From NCBI GenBank assembly GCA_046351455.1, contig JAXLYM010000004.1:62001-126000 (forward strand): DNA of 64,000 bases, read 5' to 3'. This DNA comes from JADJRH01 sp046351455. Lineage in GTDB: Bacteria; Myxococcota_A; Polyangia; Polyangiales; Polyangiaceae. A program made the translations under genes and the position numbers. The notes below the pieces were generated by a model. That model made no database searches. It was not told where the DNA came from and saw only the letters and a list, made by a program, of their open reading frames with translations. Shown here piece after piece: positions 1-8,522 of this stretch (position 1 is the stretch's first letter; every line of letters begins with the position of its first letter).

Positions 1-718
1 AGTTGATCACGAGATCGACGCGCGCGAGCACCTCGGTGCCGCCGCCGGCGCCGGAGTTGACTGCCACGATGTTGTGCGTCCCGGCCACCACCACCGGACC
101 ACCGGAGTCGCCCGACTGGATGATCTCGTCCGTCACGTAGTCGTACGGGAATCCGCTGCTCGTCGCGTCCTTCAGGCCGACCGGACCGCCGATGTAGAGC
201 GCCGTGCTGGAGAACGTGCCGTTGTTGATGCGGCCGATGTTCTGGGCCTTCGTGCCGTTCGGCACGCCCACCGTCGCGACCGTCGGCCACGAGGCGATGC
301 TGAGGGGGTTGTCGAGGATGACGAGGCCGACGTCGTGCGTGCTCGCGTCCACGTATTCCGAGCCGACCTTGTAGTCGAAGAGGACGCCCTTACCGTGCGA
401 CTTCTGGTTGCCGGAGAATGGCAACGTCACGTACCAGTCGGTGCCGTCGATGCAATGACCCGCCGTGAGGACCACACGTGGTGCAATGAGAGTACCGGAG
501 CACGCGTAATTGATTTGACCGTTCTTGCCGAAATCGATCAGGGCCGCTTCCGGGTATCCGGTCGCCTTCGTCCCGCCTACGATCGGCGACTCCTGCCCGC
601 CGGCCTCGGTCTCGGATTCCTCGTCGATCGAAGGGTCGTTCGTCGCGGCGCAGCCGAGGAAGAGGCCGACGAGGACGAGCATGGCGGGGCGGAAGCGGAG
701 GACGTTATCGAGAATCAT
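1..718 (-). CDS. Trypsin-like (S1) serine protease, predicted lipoprotein, 3' end beyond window
   Basis: Secreted S1-family serine endopeptidase. The reverse-strand translation starts at ATG 718, with a GGAG ribosome site about 9 nt upstream, and runs off the left edge. About 239 residues are visible. A short hydrophobic leader ends in a lipobox (LFLGC), followed by an acidic linker and an IVGG-type mature N-terminus (SPIVGGTKA). The full catalytic triad can be read: His in TAGHC, Asp in HDVGL and Ser in GDSGGP. The trypsin fold is therefore nearly complete inside the window, and only the last strands and C-terminal helix are missing. The family cleaves peptide bonds outside the cytoplasm; the substrate cannot be told. 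The nearest gene on the right is divergent. The family call is firm, the lipoprotein anchoring is likely, and the exact C-terminus is unknown. Confidence 0.9.
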   Translation of the reverse strand, partial: MILDNVLRFRPAMLVLVGLFLGCAATNDPSIDEESETEAGGQESPIVGGTKATGYPEAALIDFGKNGQINYACSGTLIAPRVVLTAGHCIDGTDWYVTLPFSGNQKSHGKGVLFDYKVGSEYVDASTHDVGLVILDNPLSIASWPTVATVGVPNGTKAQNIGRINNGTFSSTALYIGGPVGLKDATSSGFPYDYVTDEIIQSGDSGGPVVVAGTHNIVAVNSGAGGGTEVLARVDLVIN

Positions 719-1062
719 CGAATGAGCTCCAGGTTGGTGCGTTCGCGGCTCCATTGAGCAAGGCCGGGGCCAACCTCTCAATGAAACGGGCACAGCAAAT
801 GAATCCAACCGCGCAGGATCCCGACACTTCCGCAGGATGTAGGCAATCCGTTCGAGCCAGCGCGGCCGTTTTCAATCAAGCTGTCCAGAGGTGGGAGAGG
901 CCGAAAGCCCGGGTGGAAAAATGATCCAATCCCGGCCACGGTGGTTCCCGGCACCGGCAGGGGCGAGTGTGTGATATGCACGCCCAACCCGAGGCTCCGA
1001 TGGTCCGTTTTGCACAACTTGCCACCTCGTTTTGCGCAACTGGCGCATCCCTTGCTCGACTT
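719..1062. other. Divergent intergenic region
   Basis: About 344 bp separate the divergent protease and Cys-rich lipoprotein genes, and must hold promoters for both. It is less G/C-rich and less codon-like than its surroundings. I see no tRNA, strong hairpin or recognisable operator. An open frame continues into it from the right-hand gene (alternative starts at 967 and 1000), so part of it may be coding. Confidence 0.4.
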
Positions 1063-2817
1063 GTGAAGCGGCCTGTTTGCGCAACTTCGATGTTCGTGTT
1101 TTTTTGCACGGCCTCGCTCGGGTGCGGCCCGGACAAGCCGAAACCCGCGGTTCCGGTGGGCCCGGTCGACGAGTGGGCCAATCTGCCGAAGAGCGCACAA
1201 TGGCTCCACGCGGTCGGTGACTTCTCCGGCACGAAGAAAGAGGAGTGCGCGGAGGCGCTGAAGTGGGTCACCGGAGAGTCGGAGTGTCAGGCCGGCGCCT
1301 GTGAGGACGCGGAGGAGCTGACGAAAGACTGGCTGTCTCGGTGCCCCGAATTCGCGCACCGCGACGTCGACAAGGTGAAGGAGCTGCTCGCGAAGTACCA
1401 CGAGCGCGCAGCGCAGCCGGATCCGCCGTGCCGCGCGCAGCTCAAGCCGATGCTCGAAGGCAAGTGCGGGGAGGACGCGACGTGCGAGGGGCCCGCGCAG
1501 AAGTGGGTCACGCGGTGCGCGGGGCCGATGGGCTCGCCGCTCGCGGTGCACAAGCTCGTCACGTTCGTGCAGCGCATGGTGAAGGACCACGACGTGGAGC
1601 TCGACACGCGCTCGTGCGGCGTCCTCCGCGACGAGGCGGTGAGCGGCGTGACGTGCGGCGACCGCTTCAAGTGCGAGGACGCGATCGCGAAGATCGACGT
1701 GTTCCGCACGCGCTGCGAAGAGGAGGGCGACCGTCCGACCGTCGCGTTCGCGCTCGCCGAGATGACGATCCAGGCCGCCGCGGAGCGCAAGGTGGAGGCG
1801 ATCCTCGCGATCGCCGACGACGAGGGCTCCGCGGCGATCCGCGCGAAGCTGTCGCCGCTCGTCGCGGACGGGACGGGCCTCGTCGTGAGCGTGTGCGGTC
1901 AGCGCGTGAGCTCGTTCGATTCGTACACGGCGGCGCGGAAGGACTGCGATCCGGCCGGCGCGATCACGTTCGCGCGCGCCTTCAAGGTGGGCAGCGCGTT
2001 CGAGGTGCGGATGGGCCAGGTCGCGCCCGCGGATCCGGCGACGTTCGCGATGCGGTACCCGTCGCTGCTCTTGCCCGGCGAGCGAGAGATCCTCGACAGG
2101 GAGCGGATGGCCTCGTTCACCGCGGCGCTCGCGGCGGCGGAGAAGCTCGCGGCGGATCCGCGCACGGCCGGCGAAGGGCTGAAGAAGCTGGAGACGCTGC
2201 TGCGCGAGCGCGGCCACGAGGTGTTCCGTTCGGAGGCGATGCGCGCGGCGCTCACGGCGAAGGACGCGTCGTTCGTGCAGGCGTTCAAGGAGCTCGGGCA
2301 CGAGAAGGCGAAGGCGAAGGGGCCGCGGAAGGAGCTGGCGGCGATCGCGGTGCGCGGCGAGAAGCACGCCTTCGCGGACGTGGACGACGACGGCTCGGTG
2401 CGGTTCGGCGCGGTGTCGTGGGCGGTGCTCTTCGACACGAGCGCGCTGCTGCCGGTGTCGCACGCGGCGTACCTCACGTCGATGCGGCCGCTCGTCACGT
2501 TGACCGCGAAGAACCGCCCCTCGGAGGAGCCGGACGCGGACGAGGCGCGCGCGTTCGGCGCGCTCGCGGACGACTGCGCGGCGGGCCCCGGCAAGGTGAA
2601 GGCCGCGGAGCAGGCGCTGCTCGAGTGCGCGTTCGGCGTGCAGACGTGCGACGCCGCGAAGGTGACGGCGGACCAGCAGGCGATCCTGACCGCGCGGAAG
2701 AGCGCGGAGAACGCCTTCGTGACGACGTCGATCTTCGCGATGTCCGCGGTCGGGAAGGCGAACGACTACTACCGGAAGATCATGACGACGGCGCAGTGCG
2801 AGCCGCCGCCGTGGTGA
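1063..2817 (+). CDS. Cys-rich repeat lipoprotein of unknown function
   Basis: No function recognised. The likely product is an exported lipoprotein. From GTG 1063 the N-terminus has a basic residue pair, a hydrophobic stretch and a Cys (ASLGC) followed by a Lys/Pro-rich linker. Alternative starts are ATG 1000 (GAGG just upstream) and ATG 1090. Three consecutive modules of about 55 residues lie between roughly 1240 and 1720, each with four Cys spaced about C-x10-C-x4-C-x14-C, and each with a Trp or hydrophobic helix between the last two Cys. The rest (about 400 residues) is helical, Ala/Glu/Lys-rich and has few Cys. The gene is convergent with the next one, and the two stop codons abut with no spacer at 2815-2820. 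The lipoprotein reading is likely and the start is uncertain by up to 30 residues. Confidence 0.75.
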   Translation: MKRPVCATSMFVFFCTASLGCGPDKPKPAVPVGPVDEWANLPKSAQWLHAVGDFSGTKKEECAEALKWVTGESECQAGACEDAEELTKDWLSRCPEFAHRDVDKVKELLAKYHERAAQPDPPCRAQLKPMLEGKCGEDATCEGPAQKWVTRCAGPMGSPLAVHKLVTFVQRMVKDHDVELDTRSCGVLRDEAVSGVTCGDRFKCEDAIAKIDVFRTRCEEEGDRPTVAFALAEMTIQAAAERKVEAILAIADDEGSAAIRAKLSPLVADGTGLVVSVCGQRVSSFDSYTAARKDCDPAGAITFARAFKVGSAFEVRMGQVAPADPATFAMRYPSLLLPGEREILDRERMASFTAALAAAEKLAADPRTAGEGLKKLETLLRERGHEVFRSEAMRAALTAKDASFVQAFKELGHEKAKAKGPRKELAAIAVRGEKHAFADVDDDGSVRFGAVSWAVLFDTSALLPVSHAAYLTSMRPLVTLTAKNRPSEEPDADEARAFGALADDCAAGPGKVKAAEQALLECAFGVQTCDAAKVTADQQAILTARKSAENAFVTTSIFAMSAVGKANDYYRKIMTTAQCEPPPW

Positions 2818-3960
2818 TCACTCACCGAGCTGCGCGATGTAGCTGATCCGGCTCATCGAGTCGGCGAGCGGGTTGATCGACGCGGGGGGCGCGACGAGGC
2901 CGGCCGTCGCGGTGTGATCGAGGACGACGTAGTAGCTGCCCGGCGCCAGGGAGTAGCGGCGCGTGTCGCTCATGTTCGCGTTGAGCGGGCCGCCCGCGAC
3001 GACCGGACCCGGCGCCGGCGCGAGCATCCCGCGCTGGTACTGGTCACGCCATTGATCGCCGGTCGCGCGGTTCACCACCATCACGTCGAGCGCGGGGCCC
3101 GAGTTGTTGAACATCAGGAAGAGCGTCTTTCCAGCCTCCGGCACCTCGAACGGGCCGAGGTAGTCGCGCTCGTTCTGGTGCACCTCCACCGTCTCGTTCG
3201 CGAAGGTGTAGCGCTCGGACGCGCTCGTATCGAAGGGGTGCGTGGGCACCTGCGGGGGCGGCAAGATGCCGAGCGCGAAGTCGTTGCCCTTGTCGCTGTT
3301 GACGACGGTGAAGCCGCGCGTCAGCTCGCCCGCGACGATCTGGTTGCCGAAGAGGTTCGCGACGCTGCCGACGCCGGGGAAGTTCGCCGCGATGTCGACG
3401 ACCGGGTTCTCGATGTAGTTCACGACGAACGTGGGGCCGTTGATGATGCGGTTGAACTGGCCGAACACGTAGACCTTGTCGCCCGCGATCTGCATCGACG
3501 GGCGCAGCTCGATCGTGCCGCTCACGGTGAAGCCGATGCGCTTCGCCGGGGACATGTAGCCGTAGCCGGTGCCCGCGAAGCTCACCGCGAGCGTGCGGCG
3601 CGAGTCGTCCACCATGTACGAGCACTGCGTCGGGAAGAAGCGGCCGATCGCGGGGTTGCCGTTCTGCAGGCGCAGCGGGATGCCGGTCTTCAGCATCTCG
3701 GGGCACGTGCGGCTCGCGCCGAAGTTCGAGAAGAGCCACCACTGGAGCGCGGGGCTCGGGTTCACGACCGACTCCAAGCAAGGGCAGCCGGCGACCGAGA
3801 ACGAGGCCGCGATCGCGCCGACGGCGAGCGCCGCGCGCGCGGTGGTCTTCTTCGCTTTCGGGTCCTTCCGGGATCGCTTGGACGCCTGTTTCCGAGGGGC
3901 GGAAGAGGGCGCGACGTTCGGCGTGTCTTCGGCGGGGGAGGTCGTCACGGGCGCTAACAT
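2818..3960 (-). CDS. Predicted lipoprotein, unknown function
   Basis: A 380-residue exported protein I cannot assign. The N-terminus is unusual: about 40 polar residues rich in Lys, Arg, Ser and Pro precede the hydrophobic segment, which ends in a lipobox (SVAGC) near residue 59. Such long basic n-regions are common in predicted myxobacterial lipoproteins. The mature part contains a WWLFSNFG stretch, a YGYMSPAKR stretch and a C-terminal beta-rich part that ends with SYYVVLDH, like a small jelly-roll or pre-peptidase fold. That last point is only an impression. There is no catalytic motif. Convergent with the upstream gene and divergent from nothing within 70 bp, so it is probably transcribed alone. 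Confidence 0.75.
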   Translation of the reverse strand: MLAPVTTSPAEDTPNVAPSSAPRKQASKRSRKDPKAKKTTARAALAVGAIAASFSVAGCPCLESVVNPSPALQWWLFSNFGASRTCPEMLKTGIPLRLQNGNPAIGRFFPTQCSYMVDDSRRTLAVSFAGTGYGYMSPAKRIGFTVSGTIELRPSMQIAGDKVYVFGQFNRIINGPTFVVNYIENPVVDIAANFPGVGSVANLFGNQIVAGELTRGFTVVNSDKGNDFALGILPPPQVPTHPFDTSASERYTFANETVEVHQNERDYLGPFEVPEAGKTLFLMFNNSGPALDVMVVNRATGDQWRDQYQRGMLAPAPGPVVAGGPLNANMSDTRRYSLAPGSYYVVLDHTATAGLVAPPASINPLADSMSRISYIAQLGE

Positions 3961-4030
3961 AACCTACGAGTGACGGACGGATCATCGCCGCGCACGATTG
4001 CGTTCGATCCCGGCCGAACCGTGCTGGCTT

Positions 4031-4759
4031 TCACAAGATCAGCGACCAGTCGACGCCGGGGCGGATCTCCACGTGGAGGTGGTCGCGGTGCGCGCGGTCG
4101 TAGTCGGGCGTGAGGATCGACGTGAAGATCTTGCGGGCGTGGGCCTCGCACGCGATCGTCCGCAGCTCCTTCGCGGACGCCGAGAGGGGACGCGACGGAG
4201 CGGCGCACACGCGGTCGCCGATGCGGCCGTGGAAGTCGGACGCGATCGAGATCCAGCGGCGCGTCGCCTCGCCGGGGAGCGGCTTCTTGCCGAAGCGCAT
4301 CAGGTCCACCGCGAGCCCTCCCGCGTGACGGTTCCCCTGCTTTCCGGGGCGCGCGCGCTTGGACGGGCGCCACGCGGAGGCGATGCGCACCTCGTCGATC
4401 CCGCGCGCGACGAGCAGCTTCGAAAGGTCCGCGAGCGCGAGCACGAGGCGGCAGTCGAAGACCTCCGCGGGGCTCTGGGCGCGCTCGAAATCGGGGGCGT
4501 CGGTGCGGTACGTGACGCCCGCGACGGGGCCCGTGAGGCGCACCGGGACGATCACGCCGGGGGCCTTCTCGACCTTCGAAAAAGGGATCTTTCGCGCGCC
4601 GAGCTCGCGGAGGCACGCGGCCTTCCCCATCGCCGCGTACGTCGCGGAGGGGCGCCGATCGCGCGGGTCCTCGTACGTGACGCGGGGCCTCCGGTGCCGC
4701 GCCGGGACGGGCGCGAGGAGGGTCAGGCCGAGGGCGAACGCGAGGGGGGCGAGCAGCAA
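4031..4759 (-). CDS. Extensin-like / peptidase M15-fold protein, secreted
   Basis: A secreted protein of about 242 residues with the extensin-like C-terminal / D-Ala-D-Ala carboxypeptidase (M15) fold. A signal peptide (residues 1-20, hydrophobic, ending PVPA) follows a TTG start at 4759. The reading frame is closed just upstream by a stop at 4799-4801, so TTG is the only good start. The zinc-site motifs are present: HAGGLAVDLMRF (His and Asp ligands) and HRDHLHVEI (terminal His-x-His) near the C-terminus. An RIASAWRP motif before them is also typical. Family members act on peptidoglycan peptides or are uncharacterised envelope proteins. It is divergent from hrcA with about 50 bp between starts. 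Confidence 0.8.
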   Translation of the reverse strand: MLLAPLAFALGLTLLAPVPARHRRPRVTYEDPRDRRPSATYAAMGKAACLRELGARKIPFSKVEKAPGVIVPVRLTGPVAGVTYRTDAPDFERAQSPAEVFDCRLVLALADLSKLLVARGIDEVRIASAWRPSKRARPGKQGNRHAGGLAVDLMRFGKKPLPGEATRRWISIASDFHGRIGDRVCAAPSRPLSASAKELRTIACEAHARKIFTSILTPDYDRAHRDHLHVEIRPGVDWSLIL

Positions 4760-4811
4760 GGGCGCGGTCCAACGACTACCGCTCGGGGCCTCGCCGATTC
4801 AAGATCCGAGC

Positions 4812-5936
4812 ATGACGAGAGCCCGATCCGCGCGGGTAGACTCCGCGATCCCGGTTGACGGATCGGCGCGTACCGCTTCCAATCAGAGCGCCGTGCAGCC
4901 TTCTCCTACCGAGATCTCAGCCCGCGCAAAGAAGATCCTCTTCGCCGTCGTCAGCGAGTTCATCGCGTCCGGAGACGCGGTCGGCAGCCGCACGCTCGCG
5001 CGTCGGTACGGCCTCGATCTCTCGGCGGCGTCGATCCGGAACGTGCTCGCCGATCTGGAGGACGCGGGGTACCTCCGTCAGCCGCACACGTCCGCGGGCC
5101 GCGTGCCCACCGACAAGGCGCTGCGTCTCTTCATCGACACGCTCGTGCGCTTGCGCCCGCTCGCGCCGGAGGACAGGGCGCGGATCGACGCGCGGTTCGC
5201 GGAGATCCGCGTGGCGGAGGATCCGCTGCGCGAGACGGGCCGGTACCTCTCGGAGCTGTCGGGGGCGGCCGCGCTCGTGATCGCGCCGCGCGGAGAGATG
5301 CGCGCGCTGTCGCAGCTCCGCTTCATCCCGACGCGTCCGGGCCAGCTCCTCGCGGTGCTCGTGTTCCGCGACGGCTCGGTGGAGAACCGCTTCGTCACGA
5401 TCGACGGTCCGATCAGCGAAGGCGATCTGCAGCGCGTGCACAACCTGCTCGCGGACGTGATCGAGGGCCGCTCGCTCGGCGAGGTGCGGGACCTCTTCGC
5501 GCGCCGCCTCGCGGACGAGCGCACCGCGCTGGACGCTCTCCGCAAGCGCGCGTTCGAGCTCGGCAGCAAGGCGACGATCGATCTCGCGCGCCCCGCGGAG
5601 GTGCGGATCGAGGGCCAGGGCCGCCTCATCGATCTGCCCGAGTACGCGGACGTCGGCCGCCTGAAGAGCCTGGTGCGCACGCTGGAGGAGCGCGAGGCGC
5701 TGCTCACGTTGCTGGAGAAGACGCTCGCCGCCGGCGCGGTGACGGTCCTGCTCGCCTCCGAAGCGGACGAGCTCGTGGGCGGTGAGCTGTCGCTCGTCGT
5801 GGCCCCGTACTCGGAGCACGGCCGCGCGGCCGGCACCGTCGGCGTCCTCGGCCCCACGCGCATGGACTACGCGAAGGTCCTGCCCCTCGTCGACGCGGCC
5901 GCCGCCGCCCTGTCAGAAGCTCTGAACGGCCGATAA
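4812..5936 (+). CDS. hrcA: HrcA heat-shock repressor
   Basis: HrcA is a dimeric transcription repressor that binds CIRCE operators ahead of chaperone genes and depends on GroEL for folding. The protein shows the N-terminal winged helix (SEFIASGDAVGSRTLARRY, then SAASIRNVLADLEDAGYL and HTSAGRVPTDK), which is the family signature, followed by the GAF-like central and C-terminal dimerisation parts ending near GPTRMDYAKVLPLV. At 374 residues it is about 25-30 longer than usual because of a polar N-terminal extension. Starting at GTG 4893 would give a typical length. No grpE, dnaK, dnaJ or CIRCE inverted repeat is seen nearby, so it stands alone here. It is convergent with the pseudouridine synthase gene. 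Confidence 0.93.
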   Translation: MTRARSARVDSAIPVDGSARTASNQSAVQPSPTEISARAKKILFAVVSEFIASGDAVGSRTLARRYGLDLSAASIRNVLADLEDAGYLRQPHTSAGRVPTDKALRLFIDTLVRLRPLAPEDRARIDARFAEIRVAEDPLRETGRYLSELSGAAALVIAPRGEMRALSQLRFIPTRPGQLLAVLVFRDGSVENRFVTIDGPISEGDLQRVHNLLADVIEGRSLGEVRDLFARRLADERTALDALRKRAFELGSKATIDLARPAEVRIEGQGRLIDLPEYADVGRLKSLVRTLEEREALLTLLEKTLAAGAVTVLLASEADELVGGELSLVVAPYSEHGRAAGTVGVLGPTRMDYAKVLPLVDAAAAALSEALNGR

Positions 5937-5956
5937 AAGAAGCCTCAGCGCTTCTT
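5937..5956. terminator. Possible bidirectional terminator hairpin
   Basis: An inverted repeat with 7-bp arms (AAGAAGC / GCTTCTT) and a 6-nt loop lies between the convergent hrcA and pseudouridine synthase genes. It overlaps the stop codon of the latter. A-rich and T-rich flanks lie on either side, so it could act in both directions. The stem is short, so this is tentative. Confidence 0.35.
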
Positions 5957-7057
5957 CGGCGGAGCCGATACGCCGCGCGGCTTCGCGGGCATCGGCTTTT
6001 CGGCGGGCTTCTCTTCTTCGCGCCGCGGCCCTCGCAGCGATTCGAGCACCTTCTGGAAATCCTCTGGCGGGTCCATTTCGAAGCGCATCTCGCGCTCCGA
6101 CGCGGGGTGCACGAAGCCGAGCTCCGCGGCGTGCAGCATCAGGCGCGGGGCCGGGATCTGTTCGCCTCGGTAACCGCGGACGTAGACGTGCTCGCCGACG
6201 AGCGGGTGGCCCGACTCCGACAAGTGCACGCGGATCTGATGCGTGCGGCCCGTCTCCAGACGGCAGCGGATCAACGTGGCGCCGCGCAGCGACTCCACCG
6301 GCTCCACGTGCGTCACCGCGAGGTCCTCTTCGCTCGGCGCGCGGCCGCGGATCTTGTCGACCGAGCCGCGCAACCCGTCGCCGCGATCCGGCACGATGAG
6401 CGAGCGGTGCGTCGCCTTGCGGACGTCCCCGTGCGCGATCGCGAGGTAGCGGCGGTGCATCTCGCGCTTCCGGAGCTGCTGCGACAGGTGCTTCTTCGCC
6501 GCGAACGTGCGCGCGAACACGATGAGGCCGCTCGTCACCTTGTCGAGGCGCTGCACCACGCCGAGCGGCGTGCGACCGCTCGTGCGCTCGCGCTTGTCGT
6601 GCTTCGCGCGCTGCGAGAGCAGATCACGCACCAGCGCGTCCAGCGTCTCTTCCTGCGCGTCCTCCGGATCCGCGTCCTCGCCTTCGTACGGCACCGTGCT
6701 GATGCCCGCGGGCTTGCGTACCACGACGACCACGGCGTCCACGTACGCGATCAGATCTTCACCGAGCGCCTTCAAACGAGCCGTCTTCGGCTTCGGCGCG
6801 CGCGGGTCGATCTCGATCACCTCGCCGGCCGTCACGCGGCGGCGCGCGCTCGTCATGACGGCGCCGGAGAGCTTCACCTTGCCGGTCTCGATCATCGACC
6901 GCGCGACCGACCACGGCACCCCGGTGAGCGCCCGCAAGGCCCCATCGAGCTGTCGCCCCGCCGCCTCGGGCGTGACGACGTGGCGGCCTTCTACCTGAAC
7001 AGGTGACTGTTCTTGCGTCGGGGGGGACGCCTCGTGCTTTCGATCCGGTTTGTTCAT
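5945..7057 (-). CDS. RluA-family 23S/tRNA pseudouridine synthase
   Basis: Isomerises uridine to pseudouridine in RNA. An S4 RNA-binding domain lies at about residues 30-85 (GRQLDGALRALTG, then KVKLSG). The catalytic domain has QRLDKVTSGLIVFA, where the Asp is the nucleophile of the RluA/RluC/RluD family, and RTHQIRVHL further on. The usual HRLD is QRLD here, which many family members tolerate. The C-terminal 30 residues are Lys/Pro/Glu-rich and disordered. Length (370) fits RluC/RluD with tails. The target position cannot be told from sequence. The start at ATG 7057 has no clear ribosome site. Convergent with hrcA. Confidence 0.88.
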   Translation of the reverse strand: MNKPDRKHEASPPTQEQSPVQVEGRHVVTPEAAGRQLDGALRALTGVPWSVARSMIETGKVKLSGAVMTSARRRVTAGEVIEIDPRAPKPKTARLKALGEDLIAYVDAVVVVVRKPAGISTVPYEGEDADPEDAQEETLDALVRDLLSQRAKHDKRERTSGRTPLGVVQRLDKVTSGLIVFARTFAAKKHLSQQLRKREMHRRYLAIAHGDVRKATHRSLIVPDRGDGLRGSVDKIRGRAPSEEDLAVTHVEPVESLRGATLIRCRLETGRTHQIRVHLSESGHPLVGEHVYVRGYRGEQIPAPRLMLHAAELGFVHPASEREMRFEMDPPEDFQKVLESLRGPRREEEKPAEKPMPAKPRGVSAPPKKR

Positions 7058-7165
7058 GCGCTACGGCACAACTGCGACCAACGGTGAAAGCTTTGCAATG
7101 AAAAGCGGCGGAGCCTGCGGAGCCGCCCGCGTGGGGTGGGGACCCCGACGGCTCCGCCGGCGGGG

Positions 7166-7223
7166 CGGGGCGGCGCGTGCCGCCCCGAGATGGGAAAGAC
7201 GAAGGTCGGCAACGCCGACCTTC
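7166..7223 (+). promoter_or_regulatory. Two strong tandem hairpins in the leader of the response-regulator gene
   Basis: Two perfect inverted repeats lie in the divergent region ahead of the GTG at 7337. The first has 9-bp arms (CGGGGCGGC and its complement, 7166-7187, 4-nt loop). The second has 10-bp arms (GAAGGTCGGC and its complement, 7201-7223, 3-nt loop). Neither is followed by a T-run on the plus strand. They may structure the 5' leader or be a repeat element. Confidence 0.4.
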
Positions 7224-7336
7224 TGGCCGCGGAGCATGGTGCGTCTCGCGCGGCGTTTCCGACGATCCTTACCGCGATGTTGACACGCCGAAGCGCCGAG
7301 GCCGAAGATACGCGCTGGACAAGGAGAACGCGTTCC

Positions 7337-8296
7337 GTGCCGAGCACCGTACTCGCTGTCGATGACAGCGTCACCATGCGCAAGGTCCTGGAGATCACGT
7401 TTGCCGGGCCGGAATTCAACGTGATCACCGCCGACAGCGCCGACGCTGCCTTGGCGAAGCTGAAGTCGGCGAAGGCCGACGTCATCGTGGCCGACAGCAC
7501 GCTGGATCCGAAGACCGGCTACGATCTCTGCAAGCTCATCAAGGCTCAGTCACCGGGCGTCCCCGTCCTGATCCTCTCGTCGAAGCAGCACCCGTTCGAC
7601 CCTGCGAAGGGCTCGGCGGCGCAGGCCGACGATCACATCGACAAGCCGTTCGACACGCAGCAGATGATCGACAAGGTCAAGAAGCTGCTGAGCGGCGGCA
7701 AGGCCGAACCGGTGGCGGCCGCGGCTGCTCCGGCGCGTCCCGCGGTGGCGAACCCGCTCGCGCAGACGATCATCGGGCAGGGCGCTCCGACCGCGCAGGC
7801 GGGCCGCACGATGCCTGGTCCCGCGGCGGTCCCCGCGCAGGCGTCGCCTTCGCCGACCGCGACGGGTCAGGTGCGGGCGCAGCGCGCGCAGACGCTCGTG
7901 TACAACCCCGGCGTCGCGATGCCTCCGGTCGCCGGTTCGCCGCCGGCCGCGCAGGCTCGTCCGCTCGCCCCAACGGGTCGCCCCGGCGCCGTGTCGCCCA
8001 CGTCGCCGACGCCGGCCGCGGGCGTCACGCGGCCTTCGGGTCCGGCTCCGGCCGCTTCGCCGACGACGCCTTCGCTCGGCCTCGCTTCCGAGATCGCGCA
8101 CATGGCGGCGCACGGTCCGGCCGCGGGCATCAACGGTCAGATGGCCGCGAAGCTCGAAGAGCTGGGCCTCACGCCGGCGCAGGTGGACGCGGTCGTCGCG
8201 CTCTCGCGCGAGGTCGTGGAGCGCGTCGTGTGGGAGGTCGTCCCGGTGCTCGCGGAGACGATCATCAAGGAAGAGATCGCGCGCTTGACGAAGTAG
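7337..8296 (+). CDS. Response regulator: receiver domain, Pro/Ala linker, conserved helical tail
   Basis: A receiver-domain signalling protein without a DNA-binding domain. The GTG start at 7337 is preceded by AAGGAG 10 nt upstream. Residues 1-120 form the REC domain: acidic pair VDDS, the phosphorylatable Asp in IVADSTLD, the Ser switch residue in ILSSK and the Lys in DKPFD. About 140 residues of Pro/Ala/Thr-rich linker follow. The C-terminal 50 residues make a helix pair ending in VVWEVVPVLAETIIKEEI, a tail I associate with deltaproteobacterial response regulators. REC plus Pro-rich linker plus conserved tail resembles the layout of the polarity regulator RomR, but I would not assign it. 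No histidine kinase lies next to it. Confidence 0.85.
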   Translation: MPSTVLAVDDSVTMRKVLEITFAGPEFNVITADSADAALAKLKSAKADVIVADSTLDPKTGYDLCKLIKAQSPGVPVLILSSKQHPFDPAKGSAAQADDHIDKPFDTQQMIDKVKKLLSGGKAEPVAAAAAPARPAVANPLAQTIIGQGAPTAQAGRTMPGPAAVPAQASPSPTATGQVRAQRAQTLVYNPGVAMPPVAGSPPAAQARPLAPTGRPGAVSPTSPTPAAGVTRPSGPAPAASPTTPSLGLASEIAHMAAHGPAAGINGQMAAKLEELGLTPAQVDAVVALSREVVERVVWEVVPVLAETIIKEEIARLTK

Positions 8297-8316
8297 CGAT
8301 CGATCGGATCGCGACG

Positions 8317-8360
8317 CCGCCCGATCGTGCCTCCCGGCGCGTCGGGCGGTCTTCGTTTTG
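8317..8360 (+). terminator. Rho-independent terminator after the response-regulator gene
   Basis: Arms CCGCCCGA (8317-8324) and TCGGGCGG (8342-8349) form an 8-bp stem with a 17-nt loop, followed by a T-rich run (TCTTCGTTTT). It lies 20 nt after the stop codon, which is a good position for a factor-independent terminator. Confidence 0.6.
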
Positions 8361-8371
8361 TGGGCCGGCGA

Positions 8372-8410
8372 CCCCTCCCTTCGCGAGCGAAGCGAGCGAT
8401 TTGGGAGGGG
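8372..8410. repeat. Hairpin repeat, copy upstream of valS
   Basis: Arms CCCCTCCC and GGGAGGGG enclose a G/C-rich loop carrying repeated GCGAGCGAAGCG-like words. The reverse complement of this hairpin resembles the one at 11387-11425: both hold CCCAAATCGCTC and TCGCGAAGGG blocks. The copies are in opposite orientation on either side of valS. Confidence 0.45.
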
Positions 8411-8522
8411 CGGACCGCGCGCAGCGAAGCGAGCACGGGCCGGGGGTGGGCATCATGATTCAAGCTGTTTTGTCGGCGATCATGATTCCGTGCGGTGCGC
8501 GCGCGTGGTATCGCGTCGCGTC

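Noticed and set aside
74..757. Plus-strand frame opposite the trypsin-like protease
   Set aside because: The minus strand holds a clear S1 protease with signal and full catalytic triad. The plus frame is Arg/Val-rich with no motif, a typical shadow in GC-rich DNA.
7337..8296. Assignment of the response regulator to RomR
   Set aside because: The layout is similar, but receiver plus Pro-rich linker plus helical tail is shared by many deltaproteobacterial regulators. Without alignment the name would be a guess.
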